Positions 8,833 to 19,430 are shown, counted from the stretch's first letter. The stretch is 64,000 nt of DNA from ZC4RG30 sp049841155 (GCA_049841155.1 JASGHI010000003.1:2081467-2145466), one strand, 5' to 3'. Translations and numbers: made by a program. Notes: generated by a model from the sequence alone, not told the origin.

Positions 8833-9638
8833 GCGCGTTCTCCCAGCGGGCCCACGACACCGAAGGCTGCACCCTGTGGATCCATTGCCACGATTATCCA
8901 GTCGCCGCCCGGCACCTCGTGAGCGCCCATGAGCACCTTGCCGCCTCCTGACTCGATGGCATGCCTTGCAGCGGTCACGGAAGGCACCGCGAAGTAGAAC
9001 AGCCAGGCTGCCATGGGACTGTCGGCCGTCTTCTGCATGACGGCGCCGATGCGCTGGCCATCATGATCGATGAAACAGTAGTCGCCATTCGGGCCCATGG
9101 ACATCGCCTCATTGAAGGCGAAGCCGAAATGCTTTGCGTAGAAGGTCCTGGCCCGGTCCAGATCGGGACTTGCAAGTTCGTTCCAGCGCACGCGCTGCGC
9201 GGCCCGCGTGTCGAACACATCGCTCGTGGCATCCGGCTGGCCCGCCGGCGGCACCGGCATCATCACGTAGAACGGGGTACCCATCGGGTCCGCCACCATC
9301 GCGATCTGGCCCACCGGCAGCGTCATCTTCGGCATCAGCACCTTGCCGCCGTCGGTCTGGATCGCCGCGCATGCCGTGTTCACATCCTTCACATGCAGAT
9401 AGCCCAGCCACAACGGGCGCGCGCCCTGCGCGCACATCTGCTCCGTGAGCTGCAGCACTCCGCCCGCCGACCCTCCGTCGCTGCGCACGATCATGCGGTA
9501 ATCCTGGCCATTCGAGGGATGGGGCGCCGCCGACGCCGGAATCTTCCAGCCCATGACCGCGCCATAGAACTTCGCCGCGGCATTGGCGTCGGTGGTCATC
9601 AGTTCATACCAGATGAAACTGCCCGGAGCGTTGCTCAT
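8829..9638 (-). CDS. Tandem VOC (glyoxalase/bleomycin-resistance fold) protein
   Basis: This 269-residue protein has two glyoxalase-like halves. The first starts FIWYELMTTDANAAAKFYGAVMGWKIP and the second VRWNELASPDLDRARTFYAKHFGFAFNEAM, both with FYxxxFGW-type modules. This arrangement is found in hydroxylase-like VOC proteins. The ATG at 9638 has an excellent AGGAGG 7 nt upstream, which excludes the longer in-frame start 13 codons earlier. It forms a two-gene operon with the PhnB-like gene. No catalytic metal set can be assigned with confidence, so the substrate is unknown. Confidence 0.83.
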   Translation of the reverse strand: MSNAPGSFIWYELMTTDANAAAKFYGAVMGWKIPASAAPHPSNGQDYRMIVRSDGGSAGGVLQLTEQMCAQGARPLWLGYLHVKDVNTACAAIQTDGGKVLMPKMTLPVGQIAMVADPMGTPFYVMMPVPPAGQPDATSDVFDTRAAQRVRWNELASPDLDRARTFYAKHFGFAFNEAMSMGPNGDYCFIDHDGQRIGAVMQKTADSPMAAWLFYFAVPSVTAARHAIESGGGKVLMGAHEVPGGDWIIVAMDPQGAAFGVVGPLGERA

Positions 9639-9719
9639 GGCGCCCTCCTGTAAGTGGAGCCCTTCGACACATGGCATACCCGCACGGAGTAGGTGTCAAG
9701 GGCTGCGGCTCTTTGCCAT

Positions 9720-10307
9720 TTACATGATGACTCCGCAGGCAACGCGCGAGCCGGAATCGCCGGCAGGCTGGGTCTTGTAATCATCACGCTGCATGTGGAT
9801 CACTACGGAACGGCCGATCAGATCGTTCACCCCGGCATCATGCAGCGTGGCATTGGCAATCAGCTGGTCCACTTTCGCCGTACCCATGGAATCGGGTTCG
9901 AGGTTCGACAGATCTCCCAGATGATGCGCTGCATCGGTGGGTGCGCCATGCGGGTTGTTGCCGGGGTTGAAGTGGGCGCCGGCCCGCATGCCATCCGGCC
10001 CCGAGCAGTCGCCGAGCTCGTGGATGTGGATGCCCTGTTCCTTGCCCTGCGTGAGCCCGGTGATTTCTCCGGTGACGCGCACGCCCTGCGAGAGCGTGGT
10101 GAACTGCAGGTTGCCGCTCACCGGGCTGTCGCCGATGCCCTGGATGCTCGCCGAGGCGGCCTGGCCGGTGGGCGCGGGCAATGCTTCGGGCTGTGCCGGC
10201 GCCGCCACGGGAGCAGAAGCCGAAGGCGGCACTGCAGCGTCCTGCTTGCTGCATGCAAACAGCAATGCACAGGGAATGAGCGAAACACAGACGAGTTTTC
10301 TGTTCAT
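9720..10307 (-). CDS. sodC: Superoxide dismutase [Cu-Zn], lipoprotein
   Basis: This 195-residue protein has a lipoprotein signal (IPCALLFAC) and a Pro/Ala-rich linker (to about residue 50) before the SodC barrel. Copper and zinc ligands are visible: GIHIHELGDCS (two Cu His and the disulfide Cys), GAHFNPGNNPHG and DAAHHLGDL (Zn site), VVIHMQRDDY (Cu His), and GSRVACGVI (second disulfide Cys). It detoxifies periplasmic superoxide. The start at 10307 gives the lipobox at the right distance. It lies 11 bp downstream of a 133-residue gene on the same strand, so it is probably in the same operon and under the palindrome at 10778-10793. Confidence 0.93.
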   Translation of the reverse strand: MNRKLVCVSLIPCALLFACSKQDAAVPPSASAPVAAPAQPEALPAPTGQAASASIQGIGDSPVSGNLQFTTLSQGVRVTGEITGLTQGKEQGIHIHELGDCSGPDGMRAGAHFNPGNNPHGAPTDAAHHLGDLSNLEPDSMGTAKVDQLIANATLHDAGVNDLIGRSVVIHMQRDDYKTQPAGDSGSRVACGVIM

Positions 10308-10318
10308 GGCTTGAATCC

Positions 10319-10720
10319 TCATAGCTTGAATCCTGCGGCGTGCTCGCCCAGCAGTCCGCCCTGCGCTTCCTCAGGTGCCACGCGCCACAGGACGGTTTCC
10401 GGGGCATGTTTTTCCAGGGTCTTGCTGATCATTTCGATTTCCACCTTGCCGCGGGGATGCACGACAAGAGCCGCCCGGCCTTCGTGGATGGAATTGACGA
10501 TCGCATCCACCAGCGGCTGTTCCTCGTCATCATCGAGCAGATTGCGGAAATAGGCCGCCATGCTTTCGGGCCGGGATTTTCCGGGTAAATCGACCACGCG
10601 GCCGCGGTCGACCAGCGAGACCACATCGAGCCGGTCGGTGGGTACGCCCTGCGCGCCCAGCTGCACGCGCGTACGGTCGGCCAGGGCGGCGCTGGCATAG
10701 ATGGCGATGATCCTGTCCAT
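10319..10720 (-). CDS. Hypothetical soluble protein, possible YflT-like stress protein
   Basis: This 133-residue protein has an alpha/beta start (MDRIIAIYASAALADRTRVQLGAQGVP) reminiscent of 'general stress protein 17M'/YflT-type domains that begin with a strand and then a helix pairing to a ferredoxin-like unit. The middle (MAAYFRNLLDDDEEQPLVDAIVNSIHEGRAALVVHP) fits that fold, but the family call is weak. It is first in a probable operon with sodC, and the GTAGG-N6-CCTAC palindrome lies 58 bp upstream of its start. A stress-response role is inferred from this context only. Confidence 0.55.
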   Translation of the reverse strand: MDRIIAIYASAALADRTRVQLGAQGVPTDRLDVVSLVDRGRVVDLPGKSRPESMAAYFRNLLDDDEEQPLVDAIVNSIHEGRAALVVHPRGKVEIEMISKTLEKHAPETVLWRVAPEEAQGGLLGEHAAGFKL

Positions 10721-10777
10721 GTGGACAGCGTGCTCGCTGCGCGGCGGATCAGGTACCGCTGCTAAGGAGAAGTTCGC

Positions 10778-10793
10778 GTAGGGATGATCCTAC
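10778..10793. promoter_or_regulatory. Palindrome GTAGG-N6-CCTAC (site 1)
   Basis: Perfect 5-6-5 inverted repeat, GTAGGgatgatCCTAC. It lies 58 bp upstream of the 133-residue gene/sodC operon and overlaps the stop codon of the HAD gene. Five related sites are listed elsewhere in this window, all upstream of stress or signalling genes. Operator function is inferred from recurrence and position. Confidence 0.6.
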
Positions 10794-11380
10794 CTGGATC
10801 GCTTCGGCCGGCGTCGCTGGGCCTTGACCCACTCTTCCACTTCATTCCAGGACTGGGCTGCGGGACCCTTGACGTGCCCGTTGGTAGAGTTGCGCATCAC
10901 GATGACGTTCTTCCCCGCCTTTCTCAGCATTTCGATATTGCCCGGGGAATCCTCCACGTAGACATTGGCGTCGACCGAGGATTTGACGGCCATGAAGCAC
11001 AGGTCCCAATACGGAATACCGTTCTTCTCCAGCCACTCGACGGTCTGGTTCACCGCCTGACGGTGGAACCACGGGATGTACAGCCGGTGGGTGATGATGC
11101 GGATCCGCACTCCCTGGCGTGATAGCCGGCGCAGGGAGGCCGCTGCGCCATCGATCACGGGCAGCGTTTCGAACAGCCGCTTCTCCTTGAGCGCGTAGCG
11201 GTGCAAGTCGTCATAGCCACGCTTGCCGCCCAGCTTCCATTCCGCGAAACTGTAGCTGACATCATCGGCAAGCTCATCTTCCGGGACGCCGAGCCATTCG
11301 GCAGCGACGGGCTTGAGTCCGGCGATGAAATCCGCGACCACGCCATCCAGGTCGACACCGAAGACGAATTCTCTGGTCAT
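10790..11380 (-). CDS. HAD-superfamily 5'(3')-deoxyribonucleotidase-like protein
   Basis: This 196-residue protein has the HAD nucleophile motif near its N-terminus (GVDLDGVVADF). A later Thr (IRIITHRL) stands in for motif II, and NVYVEDSPGNIEML supplies the acidic motif. The pattern matches the NT5C-type 5' nucleotidases that dephosphorylate (deoxy)nucleoside monophosphates. The ATG at 11380 is favoured because it places VFGVDLDG at the usual distance from the N-terminus; another Met lies 6 codons upstream. The C-terminus is strongly basic (QRRRPKRSR). Palindrome site 2 lies 42 bp upstream. Confidence 0.75.
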   Translation of the reverse strand: MTREFVFGVDLDGVVADFIAGLKPVAAEWLGVPEDELADDVSYSFAEWKLGGKRGYDDLHRYALKEKRLFETLPVIDGAAASLRRLSRQGVRIRIITHRLYIPWFHRQAVNQTVEWLEKNGIPYWDLCFMAVKSSVDANVYVEDSPGNIEMLRKAGKNVIVMRNSTNGHVKGPAAQSWNEVEEWVKAQRRRPKRSR

Positions 11381-11421
11381 TTCTGCATTATCGACCAATT
11401 GCGCGTGAGCAGGGGGCTGCA

Positions 11422-11437
11422 GTAGGAAACCGCTTAC
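11422..11437. promoter_or_regulatory. Palindrome GTAGG-N6-CTTAC (site 2)
   Basis: GTAGGaaaccgCTTAC is a 5-6-5 inverted repeat with one arm mismatch. It sits in the divergent gap between the HAD gene (start 42 bp away) and the DUF6496 gene (start 90 bp away). It belongs to the same recurrent motif as 10778-10793. Confidence 0.5.
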
Positions 11438-11526
11438 TCCCGATGCAGCCGCCGACCTAACGCACCCGCTTGCGGCCAGCCTACGATCGCAGCAGACCCG
11501 ATGAAGGACGAATGTGTGGAGGCGTC

Positions 11527-11730
11527 ATGGGCAGCAAACGTAGGTATTCACCGAGCGCTTCAAAGGACGTGAAGCGTGCGGTGCACCGCTACAAGAAGGG
11601 AAAGCTGTCCAGCGGACCCGGCGGCAAAGGAGGAAAGGTCAAAAGCCGCAAGCAAGCCATTGCCATCGGCCTGTCCGAGGCACGGAAAATGGGCAAGAAA
11701 GTGCCTAGCAAATCCGGGCGCTCCGCATGA
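11527..11730 (+). CDS. DUF6496 family small basic protein
   Basis: This 67-residue, highly basic protein has the DUF6496 pattern: DVKRAVHRYKKGKLSSGPGG, then KVKSRKQAIAIGLSEARKMGKK. The family is small, widespread in stress-gene neighbourhoods and suspected to bind nucleic acid; that role is not established. The start at 11527 has GGAGG 7 nt upstream. Earlier in-frame starts lack a ribosome site. Its stop overlaps the start of the iron-permease-like gene by 4 bp (ATGA), so the two are translationally coupled. Confidence 0.8.
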   Translation: MGSKRRYSPSASKDVKRAVHRYKKGKLSSGPGGKGGKVKSRKQAIAIGLSEARKMGKKVPSKSGRSA

Positions 11731-12165
11731 CGCCCCCTTCGGCCGGCAGCAAGGATGTGAGCGGAGGCTTCGCCGAAGCGTTCCGCAGGCTCGCAGCCCG
11801 CAGTGCTGCCGGCCTTGGCAGCCCTGCCGCATTCTCCCTGGCGGTGCTGGTGGTCGCGGCCTGGGCCGTGAGTGGTCCCTACTTCCATTTCTCCGAGACC
11901 TGGCAGCTCATCATCAACACCAGCACCACCATCGTCACCTTTCTGATGGTTTTCCTGATCCAGAACACCCAGAACCGGGATTCACGCGCCATTCACCTGA
12001 AGCTGGATGAGCTGCTGCGCGCCGTAAGCGGTGCGCGCACCATGATGGCGGATCTGGACACATTGACCGAAGCGGAGCTGACACGACTGGAGGAGACCTT
12101 CCGGCGGTTGGCGCACCATGCCGCCAACCGCCGGGAGACTCCCGTCAGCGCGGCTCCGCTGGATG

Positions 12166-12185
<20 letters not shown>
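11727..12185 (+). CDS. Low-affinity iron permease family membrane protein
   Basis: This 152-residue protein has two membrane segments (about 30-50 and 62-82: AAFSLAVLVVAAWAVSG and TWQLIINTSTTIVTFLMVFLIQNTQNRD). The FLIQNTQNRDSRAIHLKLDELLRA block is diagnostic of the low-affinity Fe/Cu permease-like family. A helical cytoplasmic tail follows. Bacterial members are small and their transport role is not proven. The gene overlaps DUF6496 upstream by 4 bp and runs convergently into the 3' end of recQ with about 20 bp overlap. Confidence 0.8.
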
Positions 12186-14013
<1,828 letters not shown>

Positions 14014-14189
14014 TGTCTCCAACGAGAATACAGGGCGGGAATGAGGAATATATTGACTCACAAGTGATACATATAGATTGTATTGGCGGCCAACAAGGCA
14101 GGAATCTGGATTGATTGGCCAGTTGCCCGGATTGAACAAGGCCGCGATCTCTTCCTGATACGCTGGCAGCAACTCATGTGGGAGGTGCC

Positions 14190-14573
14190 ATGACCATAGC
14201 TCTCTGGTGCGTCTTCATCGCGGGACTGCTGCCCTATGTTGCAGCGGTGCTCTCCAAGGCCGGCGGACAGAATTTCGACAACAACGAGCCGCGTGTGTGG
14301 CTTGCCAAGCAGCAGGGCTTCCGTGCCCGCGCCAACGCGGCGCAGCAGAATGGCTTCGAGGCCTTTGCCTTCTTCGCCGTCGCGGTGCTGGTTGCGCATG
14401 TGACCCGCGGCCAGCTCGGGGTGGTGAACATGCTCGCCATGCTGTTCATCGCGGCGCGCCTGATCTATCTCGCGGCGTATCTTGCGGGCTTGGGCACACT
14501 GCGCTCCCTGGTGTGGGCAGTGGGCATGATGGCTACGGTAGCCATATTCATTGCCGTGGCGGTGGCGCACTGA
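14190..14573 (+). CDS. MAPEG family membrane protein
   Basis: This 127-residue protein has four predicted membrane helices. The MAPEG hallmarks are NNEPRVWLAKQQGFRARANAAQQNGFEAFAFF and IAARLIYLAAYLAGLGTLRS. The family includes glutathione-dependent eicosanoid enzymes, but bacterial short members have no established substrate. The ATG at 14190 has GGGAGG 4-9 nt upstream; a GTG 12 bp earlier would overlap that site. glpK follows 23 bp downstream on the same strand and may share the transcript. Confidence 0.85.
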   Translation: MTIALWCVFIAGLLPYVAAVLSKAGGQNFDNNEPRVWLAKQQGFRARANAAQQNGFEAFAFFAVAVLVAHVTRGQLGVVNMLAMLFIAARLIYLAAYLAGLGTLRSLVWAVGMMATVAIFIAVAVAH

Positions 14574-14596
14574 CCTCGCGGCGAGCGCGCGGACCC

Positions 14597-16102
14597 GTGA
14601 ATCCGCAGACCTCGTGCATCGCCGCCCTCGATCAGGGCACCACCAGCACGCGCTGCATTCTCTTCGATGCGCGCGGCGACATCCTCTCCCTCGCGCAGCG
14701 CGAGCATACGCAGCACTACCCGCGGCCCGGCTGGGTGGAGCATGACGCAGCGCAGATCTGGCGCAACGCCGATGAGGTGATCGACGAGGCCCTCACCGGC
14801 ACATCGCTGACGGAGCGCAGCATCGCGGCTCTCGGCATTACCAACCAGCGCGAGACCACGGTGCTCTGGAACCGCCACACCGGTGAGCCCGTGCACCGCG
14901 CGCTGGTCTGGCAGGACACACGCGTTGAACCTCTGGTGCAGGCGCTGGCGCAGCAGGGCGCGGAGCCACGCATCCGCGAACTCACCGGCCTGCCGCTGGC
15001 GAGCTACTTCAGCGCGCTGAAACTGCGGTGGCTGCTCGACGAGGTGCCGGGCGCGCAAGCCGCCGCCGAACGGGGCGACCTGCTCTTTGGCACGATGGAC
15101 AGCTGGCTCGTCTGGAATCTCACCGGAGGCGCCCAGGGTGGCCGGCACGTCACCGACGTGACCAACGCCAGCCGCACGCAGCTGATGAACCTCGCCACGC
15201 TGGACTGGGACGAGACATTGCTGGCGACATTCGGCATTGCGCGCGCGCTGCTGCCGCGCATCGTTTCGTCGAGCGGCGAGGTGGGCGGGATCCGCACGCC
15301 GGCGCTGGAAGGTGTGCCCATCGCCGGCATCCTGGGCGATCAGCAGGCAGCGCTGGTCGGCCAGTGCTGCTTTGCGCCGGGCGAGGCGAAAAACACCTAC
15401 GGCACGGGCTGCTTCCTGCTGATGAACACCGGCGGCACACCGGTGCCCTCGCGCGCAGGATTGATCACGACGCTGGCCTACCGCTTCGGTGAGGCGCCGC
15501 CGGCTTATGCACTGGAGGGGTCCATCGCCATCACCGGCGCGCTGGTGCAATGGCTGCGCGATGGACTGAAGATCATTGCATCGTCACGCGACATCGAGCC
15601 CCTGGCGCGCGAGGTGGAGGACAACGGCGGCGTCTACTTCGTGCCGGCCTTCTCCGGACTCTATGCGCCACACTGGAATGCCGGCGCGCGGGGCGCGGTG
15701 CTGGGCCTCACGCGCTACGCCACCCGCGCGCACATTGCGCGGGCGGCGCTGGAGGCCACCGCCTTCCAGGTTCGCGAAGTGCTCGAATCCATGCAGCAGG
15801 ACGCCGGTATCCCTCTGCCCGAGCTGCGCGTGGATGGCGGCATGGTGGCGAACGATCTGCTGATGCAGTTCCAGGCGGATATCCTGGACCGTGCGGTGCT
15901 GTGCCCGCGCGTGACCGAGACCACGGCGCTGGGCGCAGCCTATGCGGCGGGACTGGCGGTGGGTTACTGGCCGGACACCGACGCGTTGCGTCGCAACTGG
16001 AGTGAAACGCACCGCTGGCGGCCGGCGATGACGGCCTCCCGCCGCGAGGGTCTTTATGCCGACTGGCGCAAGGCCGTGGGGCGCACGCTGGACTGGCTGT
16101 AG
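14597..16102 (+). CDS. glpK: Glycerol kinase
   Basis: This 501-residue protein is near the usual 502. It phosphorylates glycerol to sn-glycerol 3-phosphate. The FGGY-kinase features are all present: IAALDQGTTSTRCILFDARG (phosphate 1), ITNQRETTVLWNRHTGEPVH, LVWQDTRVEPLV, GILGDQQAALVGQCCFAPGEAKNTYGTGCFLLMNTG, FSGLYAPHWNAGARGAVLGLTRYA and VDGGMVANDLLMQFQADILDRAV. The start is a GTG at 14597, which gives the standard N-terminus. No glpF or glpD is adjacent, so glycerol uptake must be encoded elsewhere. Confidence 0.96.
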   Translation: MNPQTSCIAALDQGTTSTRCILFDARGDILSLAQREHTQHYPRPGWVEHDAAQIWRNADEVIDEALTGTSLTERSIAALGITNQRETTVLWNRHTGEPVHRALVWQDTRVEPLVQALAQQGAEPRIRELTGLPLASYFSALKLRWLLDEVPGAQAAAERGDLLFGTMDSWLVWNLTGGAQGGRHVTDVTNASRTQLMNLATLDWDETLLATFGIARALLPRIVSSSGEVGGIRTPALEGVPIAGILGDQQAALVGQCCFAPGEAKNTYGTGCFLLMNTGGTPVPSRAGLITTLAYRFGEAPPAYALEGSIAITGALVQWLRDGLKIIASSRDIEPLAREVEDNGGVYFVPAFSGLYAPHWNAGARGAVLGLTRYATRAHIARAALEATAFQVREVLESMQQDAGIPLPELRVDGGMVANDLLMQFQADILDRAVLCPRVTETTALGAAYAAGLAVGYWPDTDALRRNWSETHRWRPAMTASRREGLYADWRKAVGRTLDWL

Positions 16103-16143
16103 CTCAGCGCCTTCGGACCACTACATGTCCGTGGGGCGTCAGT

Positions 16144-16734
16144 TCAGCGCGGCGGCGCAGCGGCCGGCGCGGGCTCACCCCTGTAACGGCCCACATAGGC
16201 CGCCTTGGCCAGCACCTTGCCGTTCATGGCTGCGAGCAGCTCGGCGCGGGTGGTCGTTTCCGCAGGCAGATCGAGTTTCACGCTGAGCGCGTAGAACTCG
16301 AACACATAGTGGTGATAGCGCGGCCCGGCGGGCGCTCCAGGGCCCATGTAGGCGTTCTGGCCCCTGACGTTCTTGCCGGTGACCGAGCCCTCGGGCAGCT
16401 TGCCCTCGGCAATCTCAGTGGTGCTTCCCGGGATGTTCCAGGCCACCCAGTGCAGCACATCATCGACTCCGCCACTTCGCGCCACATCGATGTCGTGAAA
16501 GATGATGGCGTAGCTGGCGACGCCTTCGGGCGCATGCGAGATCCTGAAACCCGGCTGCACATTGTCGCCGCGTGCAACGAACTTTGGAGGCACGATGCCG
16601 CCGTCGGCAAACGCCGTGCTCTCGATGAGCAGCGGCACGAGGCTGGGCGGCGGAGCCTGTTGGGCCTGCACCGCAAGACCGAACGTGGACGCTGCGGCAA
16701 ACAGCGCCAGCGCCGCGGGAATCTTCAGTCGCAT
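16144..16734 (-). CDS. YbhB/YbcL family Raf-kinase-inhibitor-like (PEBP) protein
   Basis: This 196-residue protein has a signal peptide (residues 1-24, ending AVQAQ) and a PEBP domain with VDDVLHWVAWNIPGSTTEIAEG and GPRYHHYVFEFYALSVKLDLPAETT, matching the bacterial YbhB/YbcL group. The Sec signal points to the periplasm. The function is unknown; the family binds anionic ligands. The two neighbouring genes point away or towards it, so it is probably monocistronic. Confidence 0.88.
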   Translation of the reverse strand: MRLKIPAALALFAAASTFGLAVQAQQAPPPSLVPLLIESTAFADGGIVPPKFVARGDNVQPGFRISHAPEGVASYAIIFHDIDVARSGGVDDVLHWVAWNIPGSTTEIAEGKLPEGSVTGKNVRGQNAYMGPGAPAGPRYHHYVFEFYALSVKLDLPAETTTRAELLAAMNGKVLAKAAYVGRYRGEPAPAAAPPR

Positions 16735-16828
16735 GCAACCTCCTCTTCGATCCGTGAAGGACCTGTCCTTTGCTGGAGGCCTCGATCATACTTGATGAAA
16801 TCCGGTCCGGTTCAACGACGGAGTTGCC

Positions 16829-18700
16829 ATGCGCATCGCCTTTGCCGGCGGCCTCCTGGGCTGCTTTTCCCTGCTCGCACTCACCGGCTGCGCCACTGCG
16901 CCCGGCACTGCAACACCTCCCGCCGCAGCAGCGGACCCGGCGCGCATCGAAGCCGAGAGCCGGCGCATCAATGAGTGGTTCGATGCCAAATTCGAGGAGC
17001 AGCTGCGCTTCAGCCCCATGGGGCTCACCTACCTGGGGCGCAAGGAGCTGTATGACCAGCTTGATGATTTCTCCCTCGAAGAGGCCGAGAAGGAACTGGC
17101 TTGGCAGAAGGCTTCGGTGGAAGAGATGCGGGCGCGGTTCGACTACTCGCTGCTCTCCCCGGAGGCGCGACGTTCCTACGATGTGTGGCAGGACCAGTAC
17201 GAGCGGGCTGCAGCGGGCGCGCCGTACCGGTTGCATGGCTATGTATTCGAGCAGATGGGTGGCGCGCAGTCGGAGCTGCCCACCTTTCTGATCAGCTTCC
17301 ATGAGGTCGCCACCGAAAGCGATGCGCTGGCCTGGATATCGCGTGCCAGCCAGATTCCACGCGCCCTGGACCAGTTGCTCACGCGCGCCTACGAAGCGGC
17401 GAAGCTCGGTATCCGTCCGCCGCGCTTCGCCTATGAAGGCGCCATCGATCAGTCACAGAAGGTGATCAGCGGCGCGCCCTTCGATGGCGGCGCGGATTCG
17501 CCGCTGTGGGCGGATCTCCAGAGCGACGTCGGCGCGTTGGTCGACAAAGGCGTGATCAGCGCGGCGCGCGCCGAGCAGATCAAGGCCCAGGGCCGTGCGG
17601 TGCTTGCGGATCAGGTCGGCCCCGCCTACCGGCGCCTCATTTCGTGGCTGCAGTCGGACATGGCGAACGCTGCCGTGAATCCCACCGGCGTAGGCTCCAC
17701 ACTGCCCGACGGCGCCGCCTACTACCGCAACCGCCTCAGCGCCATGACTACGACACCGTTGACGGCGGAGCAGATCCACCAGACCGGTCTGCGCGAAGTC
17801 AAACGCCTGCGCGCCGAGATGCAAGCGCTGAAGAGCCGCACCGGATTCAAGGGCAGCCTCGATGACTTCTTCAAGTTCATCGATTCGGATCCGCGCTTCC
17901 GCTATCCCAACACCGACGCGGGACGGCAGGCCTATCTCGATGACGCCACCGCCGCCATCAACAACATCAAGAAGGAGCTGCCGCACTACTTCGGCCTGCT
18001 GCCCAAGGCGGATCTGGTGGTACGCCGCGTGGAGGCCTTCCGCGAGCGCGACGGCGGCGCGCAGCATTATTACAGCGGCACACCCGATGGCTCGCGGCCC
18101 GGTGTCTATTACGCGCATCTGTCCGACATGAACGCCATGCCGAAGACCGAGCTCGAGGTGATCGCGTATCACGAAGGGCTGCCGGGGCATCACATGCAGC
18201 TGTCCATCGCGCAGGAAATCCAGGGCATTCCGAAGTTCCGCGGGCAGGCCCGCTACACCGCCTATGCCGAAGGCTGGGGTCTTTATGCCGAATGGCTCGC
18301 GAAGGAAATGCCCAATACCTACCAGGATCCCTACTCCGACTTCGGACGCCTGACCTCCGAGATGTGGCGCGCCGTGCGCCTGGTGGTGGACACGGGGCTG
18401 CACGCCAAGGGATGGACCGAGGAGCAGGCGGTGGAGTATTTCGATGCCAACACGTCCATTCCCATCACGGCGGTGCGGTCGGAGATCCGGCGCTATCTCG
18501 TGATGCCGGGGCAGGCGACGGCCTACAAGATCGGCATGCTCAAGATCCAGGAGCTGCGGGCGAGGGCTGAGCGCAAGCTGGGCAGGCGGTTCGATATCCG
18601 CGCCTTCCACGACGTAGTGCTGAAGGGCGGCGCACTGCCGCTGGACATACTCGAGCGCAGCGTGGATGAGTGGATTGCACAGCAGCTGGCTGCCAGCTGA
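16829..18700 (+). CDS. DUF885 family metallopeptidase-like lipoprotein
   Basis: This 623-residue protein begins with a lipoprotein signal (FSLLALTGC). The DUF885 zinc-site pattern is clear: VIAYHEGLPGHHMQLS, a variant of the HExxH gluzincin motif, then the downstream Glu-bearing YTAYAEGWGLYAEWLA. Members are uncharacterised envelope peptidases or carboxypeptidases. The start at 16829 follows a GGAG-poor leader but gives a proper signal peptide. It lies between PEBP (divergent) and the exonuclease gene (convergent). Confidence 0.9.
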   Translation: MRIAFAGGLLGCFSLLALTGCATAPGTATPPAAAADPARIEAESRRINEWFDAKFEEQLRFSPMGLTYLGRKELYDQLDDFSLEEAEKELAWQKASVEEMRARFDYSLLSPEARRSYDVWQDQYERAAAGAPYRLHGYVFEQMGGAQSELPTFLISFHEVATESDALAWISRASQIPRALDQLLTRAYEAAKLGIRPPRFAYEGAIDQSQKVISGAPFDGGADSPLWADLQSDVGALVDKGVISAARAEQIKAQGRAVLADQVGPAYRRLISWLQSDMANAAVNPTGVGSTLPDGAAYYRNRLSAMTTTPLTAEQIHQTGLREVKRLRAEMQALKSRTGFKGSLDDFFKFIDSDPRFRYPNTDAGRQAYLDDATAAINNIKKELPHYFGLLPKADLVVRRVEAFRERDGGAQHYYSGTPDGSRPGVYYAHLSDMNAMPKTELEVIAYHEGLPGHHMQLSIAQEIQGIPKFRGQARYTAYAEGWGLYAEWLAKEMPNTYQDPYSDFGRLTSEMWRAVRLVVDTGLHAKGWTEEQAVEYFDANTSIPITAVRSEIRRYLVMPGQATAYKIGMLKIQELRARAERKLGRRFDIRAFHDVVLKGGALPLDILERSVDEWIAQQLAAS

Positions 18701-18733
18701 TCGAAATCTGGTAACGGGAGAGGACGCGTTACA

Positions 18734-19234
18734 TCAGGGCGGGCTCCACCCTGCCTCGATGGCCGCCATCATGATGCGGGCACAGGCTTCGGCGTCCGAA
18801 TCAGCCTGGTGATGCTTGAGCTCGATGCCGAGGTGCTGGCACACATTCGGCAGTTTGGTCGGATGGATGCGCCATACGCGACGCGCCACCTGCACCGTGC
18901 ACTGGAAAGCCGGCGGATCGTCGTAGATCTGCCAGGTGTTGCAGCAGGCGGCGAGTACGCCGCGGTCGAAGGGGGCGTTGTGCGCGGCGAGGAACCGGGT
19001 TCCCCGCAGCAGCTGCCTCAGTTCAGGCCACAATTCACCGAAGTTGCGCGCTTCACGGACGTCGTTCCAGGTGAGGCCGTGCACCCAGGTGAAAGCGAAA
19101 TCGCGCGAGGGTGGGCGGATGAGGTGGTAGGCACGCTCGATGATCCGCCCGTTCTCCACCACCACGAGCCCCACGGCGCAGGCGCTGTCGGCCTCGTAGT
19201 TGGCGGTTTCGAAGTCGATGGCGGCGTAGCGCAT
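18734..19234 (-). CDS. 3'-5' exonuclease, DEDDh (DnaQ-like) family
   Basis: This 166-residue stand-alone exonuclease domain shows Exo I YAAIDFETANYEADSACAVGLV (Asp and Glu), Exo II LAAHNAPFDRGVLAACC (Asp) and Exo III LKHHQADSDAEACARIM (His and Asp). It is like the short exonucleases related to the DNA polymerase III epsilon subunit; its substrate (DNA or RNA) is unknown. Its start lies only 16 bp from the island's distal att repeat. Without the island this gene would sit directly downstream of mnmE on the same strand. Confidence 0.88.
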   Translation of the reverse strand: MRYAAIDFETANYEADSACAVGLVVVENGRIIERAYHLIRPPSRDFAFTWVHGLTWNDVREARNFGELWPELRQLLRGTRFLAAHNAPFDRGVLAACCNTWQIYDDPPAFQCTVQVARRVWRIHPTKLPNVCQHLGIELKHHQADSDAEACARIMMAAIEAGWSPP

Positions 19235-19250
19235 GAGGTTCGTTGCGAAT

Positions 19251-19268
19251 TTACTTTCCGATGCAGAA
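19251..19268 (-). repeat. Distal attachment repeat (attR-like copy of the mnmE 3' end)
   Basis: Minus-strand TTCTGCATCGGAAAGTAA encodes Phe-Cys-Ile-Gly-Lys-stop, the same ending as mnmE, and differs from the mnmE copy at two wobble positions. It marks the island-chromosome junction, 16 bp from the exonuclease start codon. Confidence 0.8.
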
Positions 19269-19299
19269 GGCGGGACTGGCGCCCAATGTATTGATCTGC
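19262..19299 (+). repeat. 38-bp imperfect direct repeat, copy A
   Basis: It begins TGCAGAAGGCGG and ends TTGATCTGC, and matches copy B (25912-25949) at 31 of 38 positions. Copy A overlaps the last bases of the att core and runs into the island. Together the copies flank the AKR-LysR cargo module. Confidence 0.65.
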
Positions 19300-19329
19300 C
19301 TTGATTTTCTCAACGTATCCGATCCCGCA

Positions 19330-19349
19330 TGGACCTATTCTTGGACCCA
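19330..19349 (+). promoter_or_regulatory. TGGACC repeats, candidate integrase arm sites (distal end)
   Basis: TGGACC at 19330-19335 and TTGGACCCA at 19341-19349 match the repeats near the integrase (36873-36944). Similar short repeats inside both island ends are expected of arm-type binding sites for tyrosine integrases. This assignment is an inference. Confidence 0.45.
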
Positions 19350-19430
19350 GGAACCTGACCATTCCCTTCCATCTAGATTAGGAGTGGTAGGCGAGAGTGA
19401 TCAGAGCGGTTCCCGGCGCACCGGGTCACG

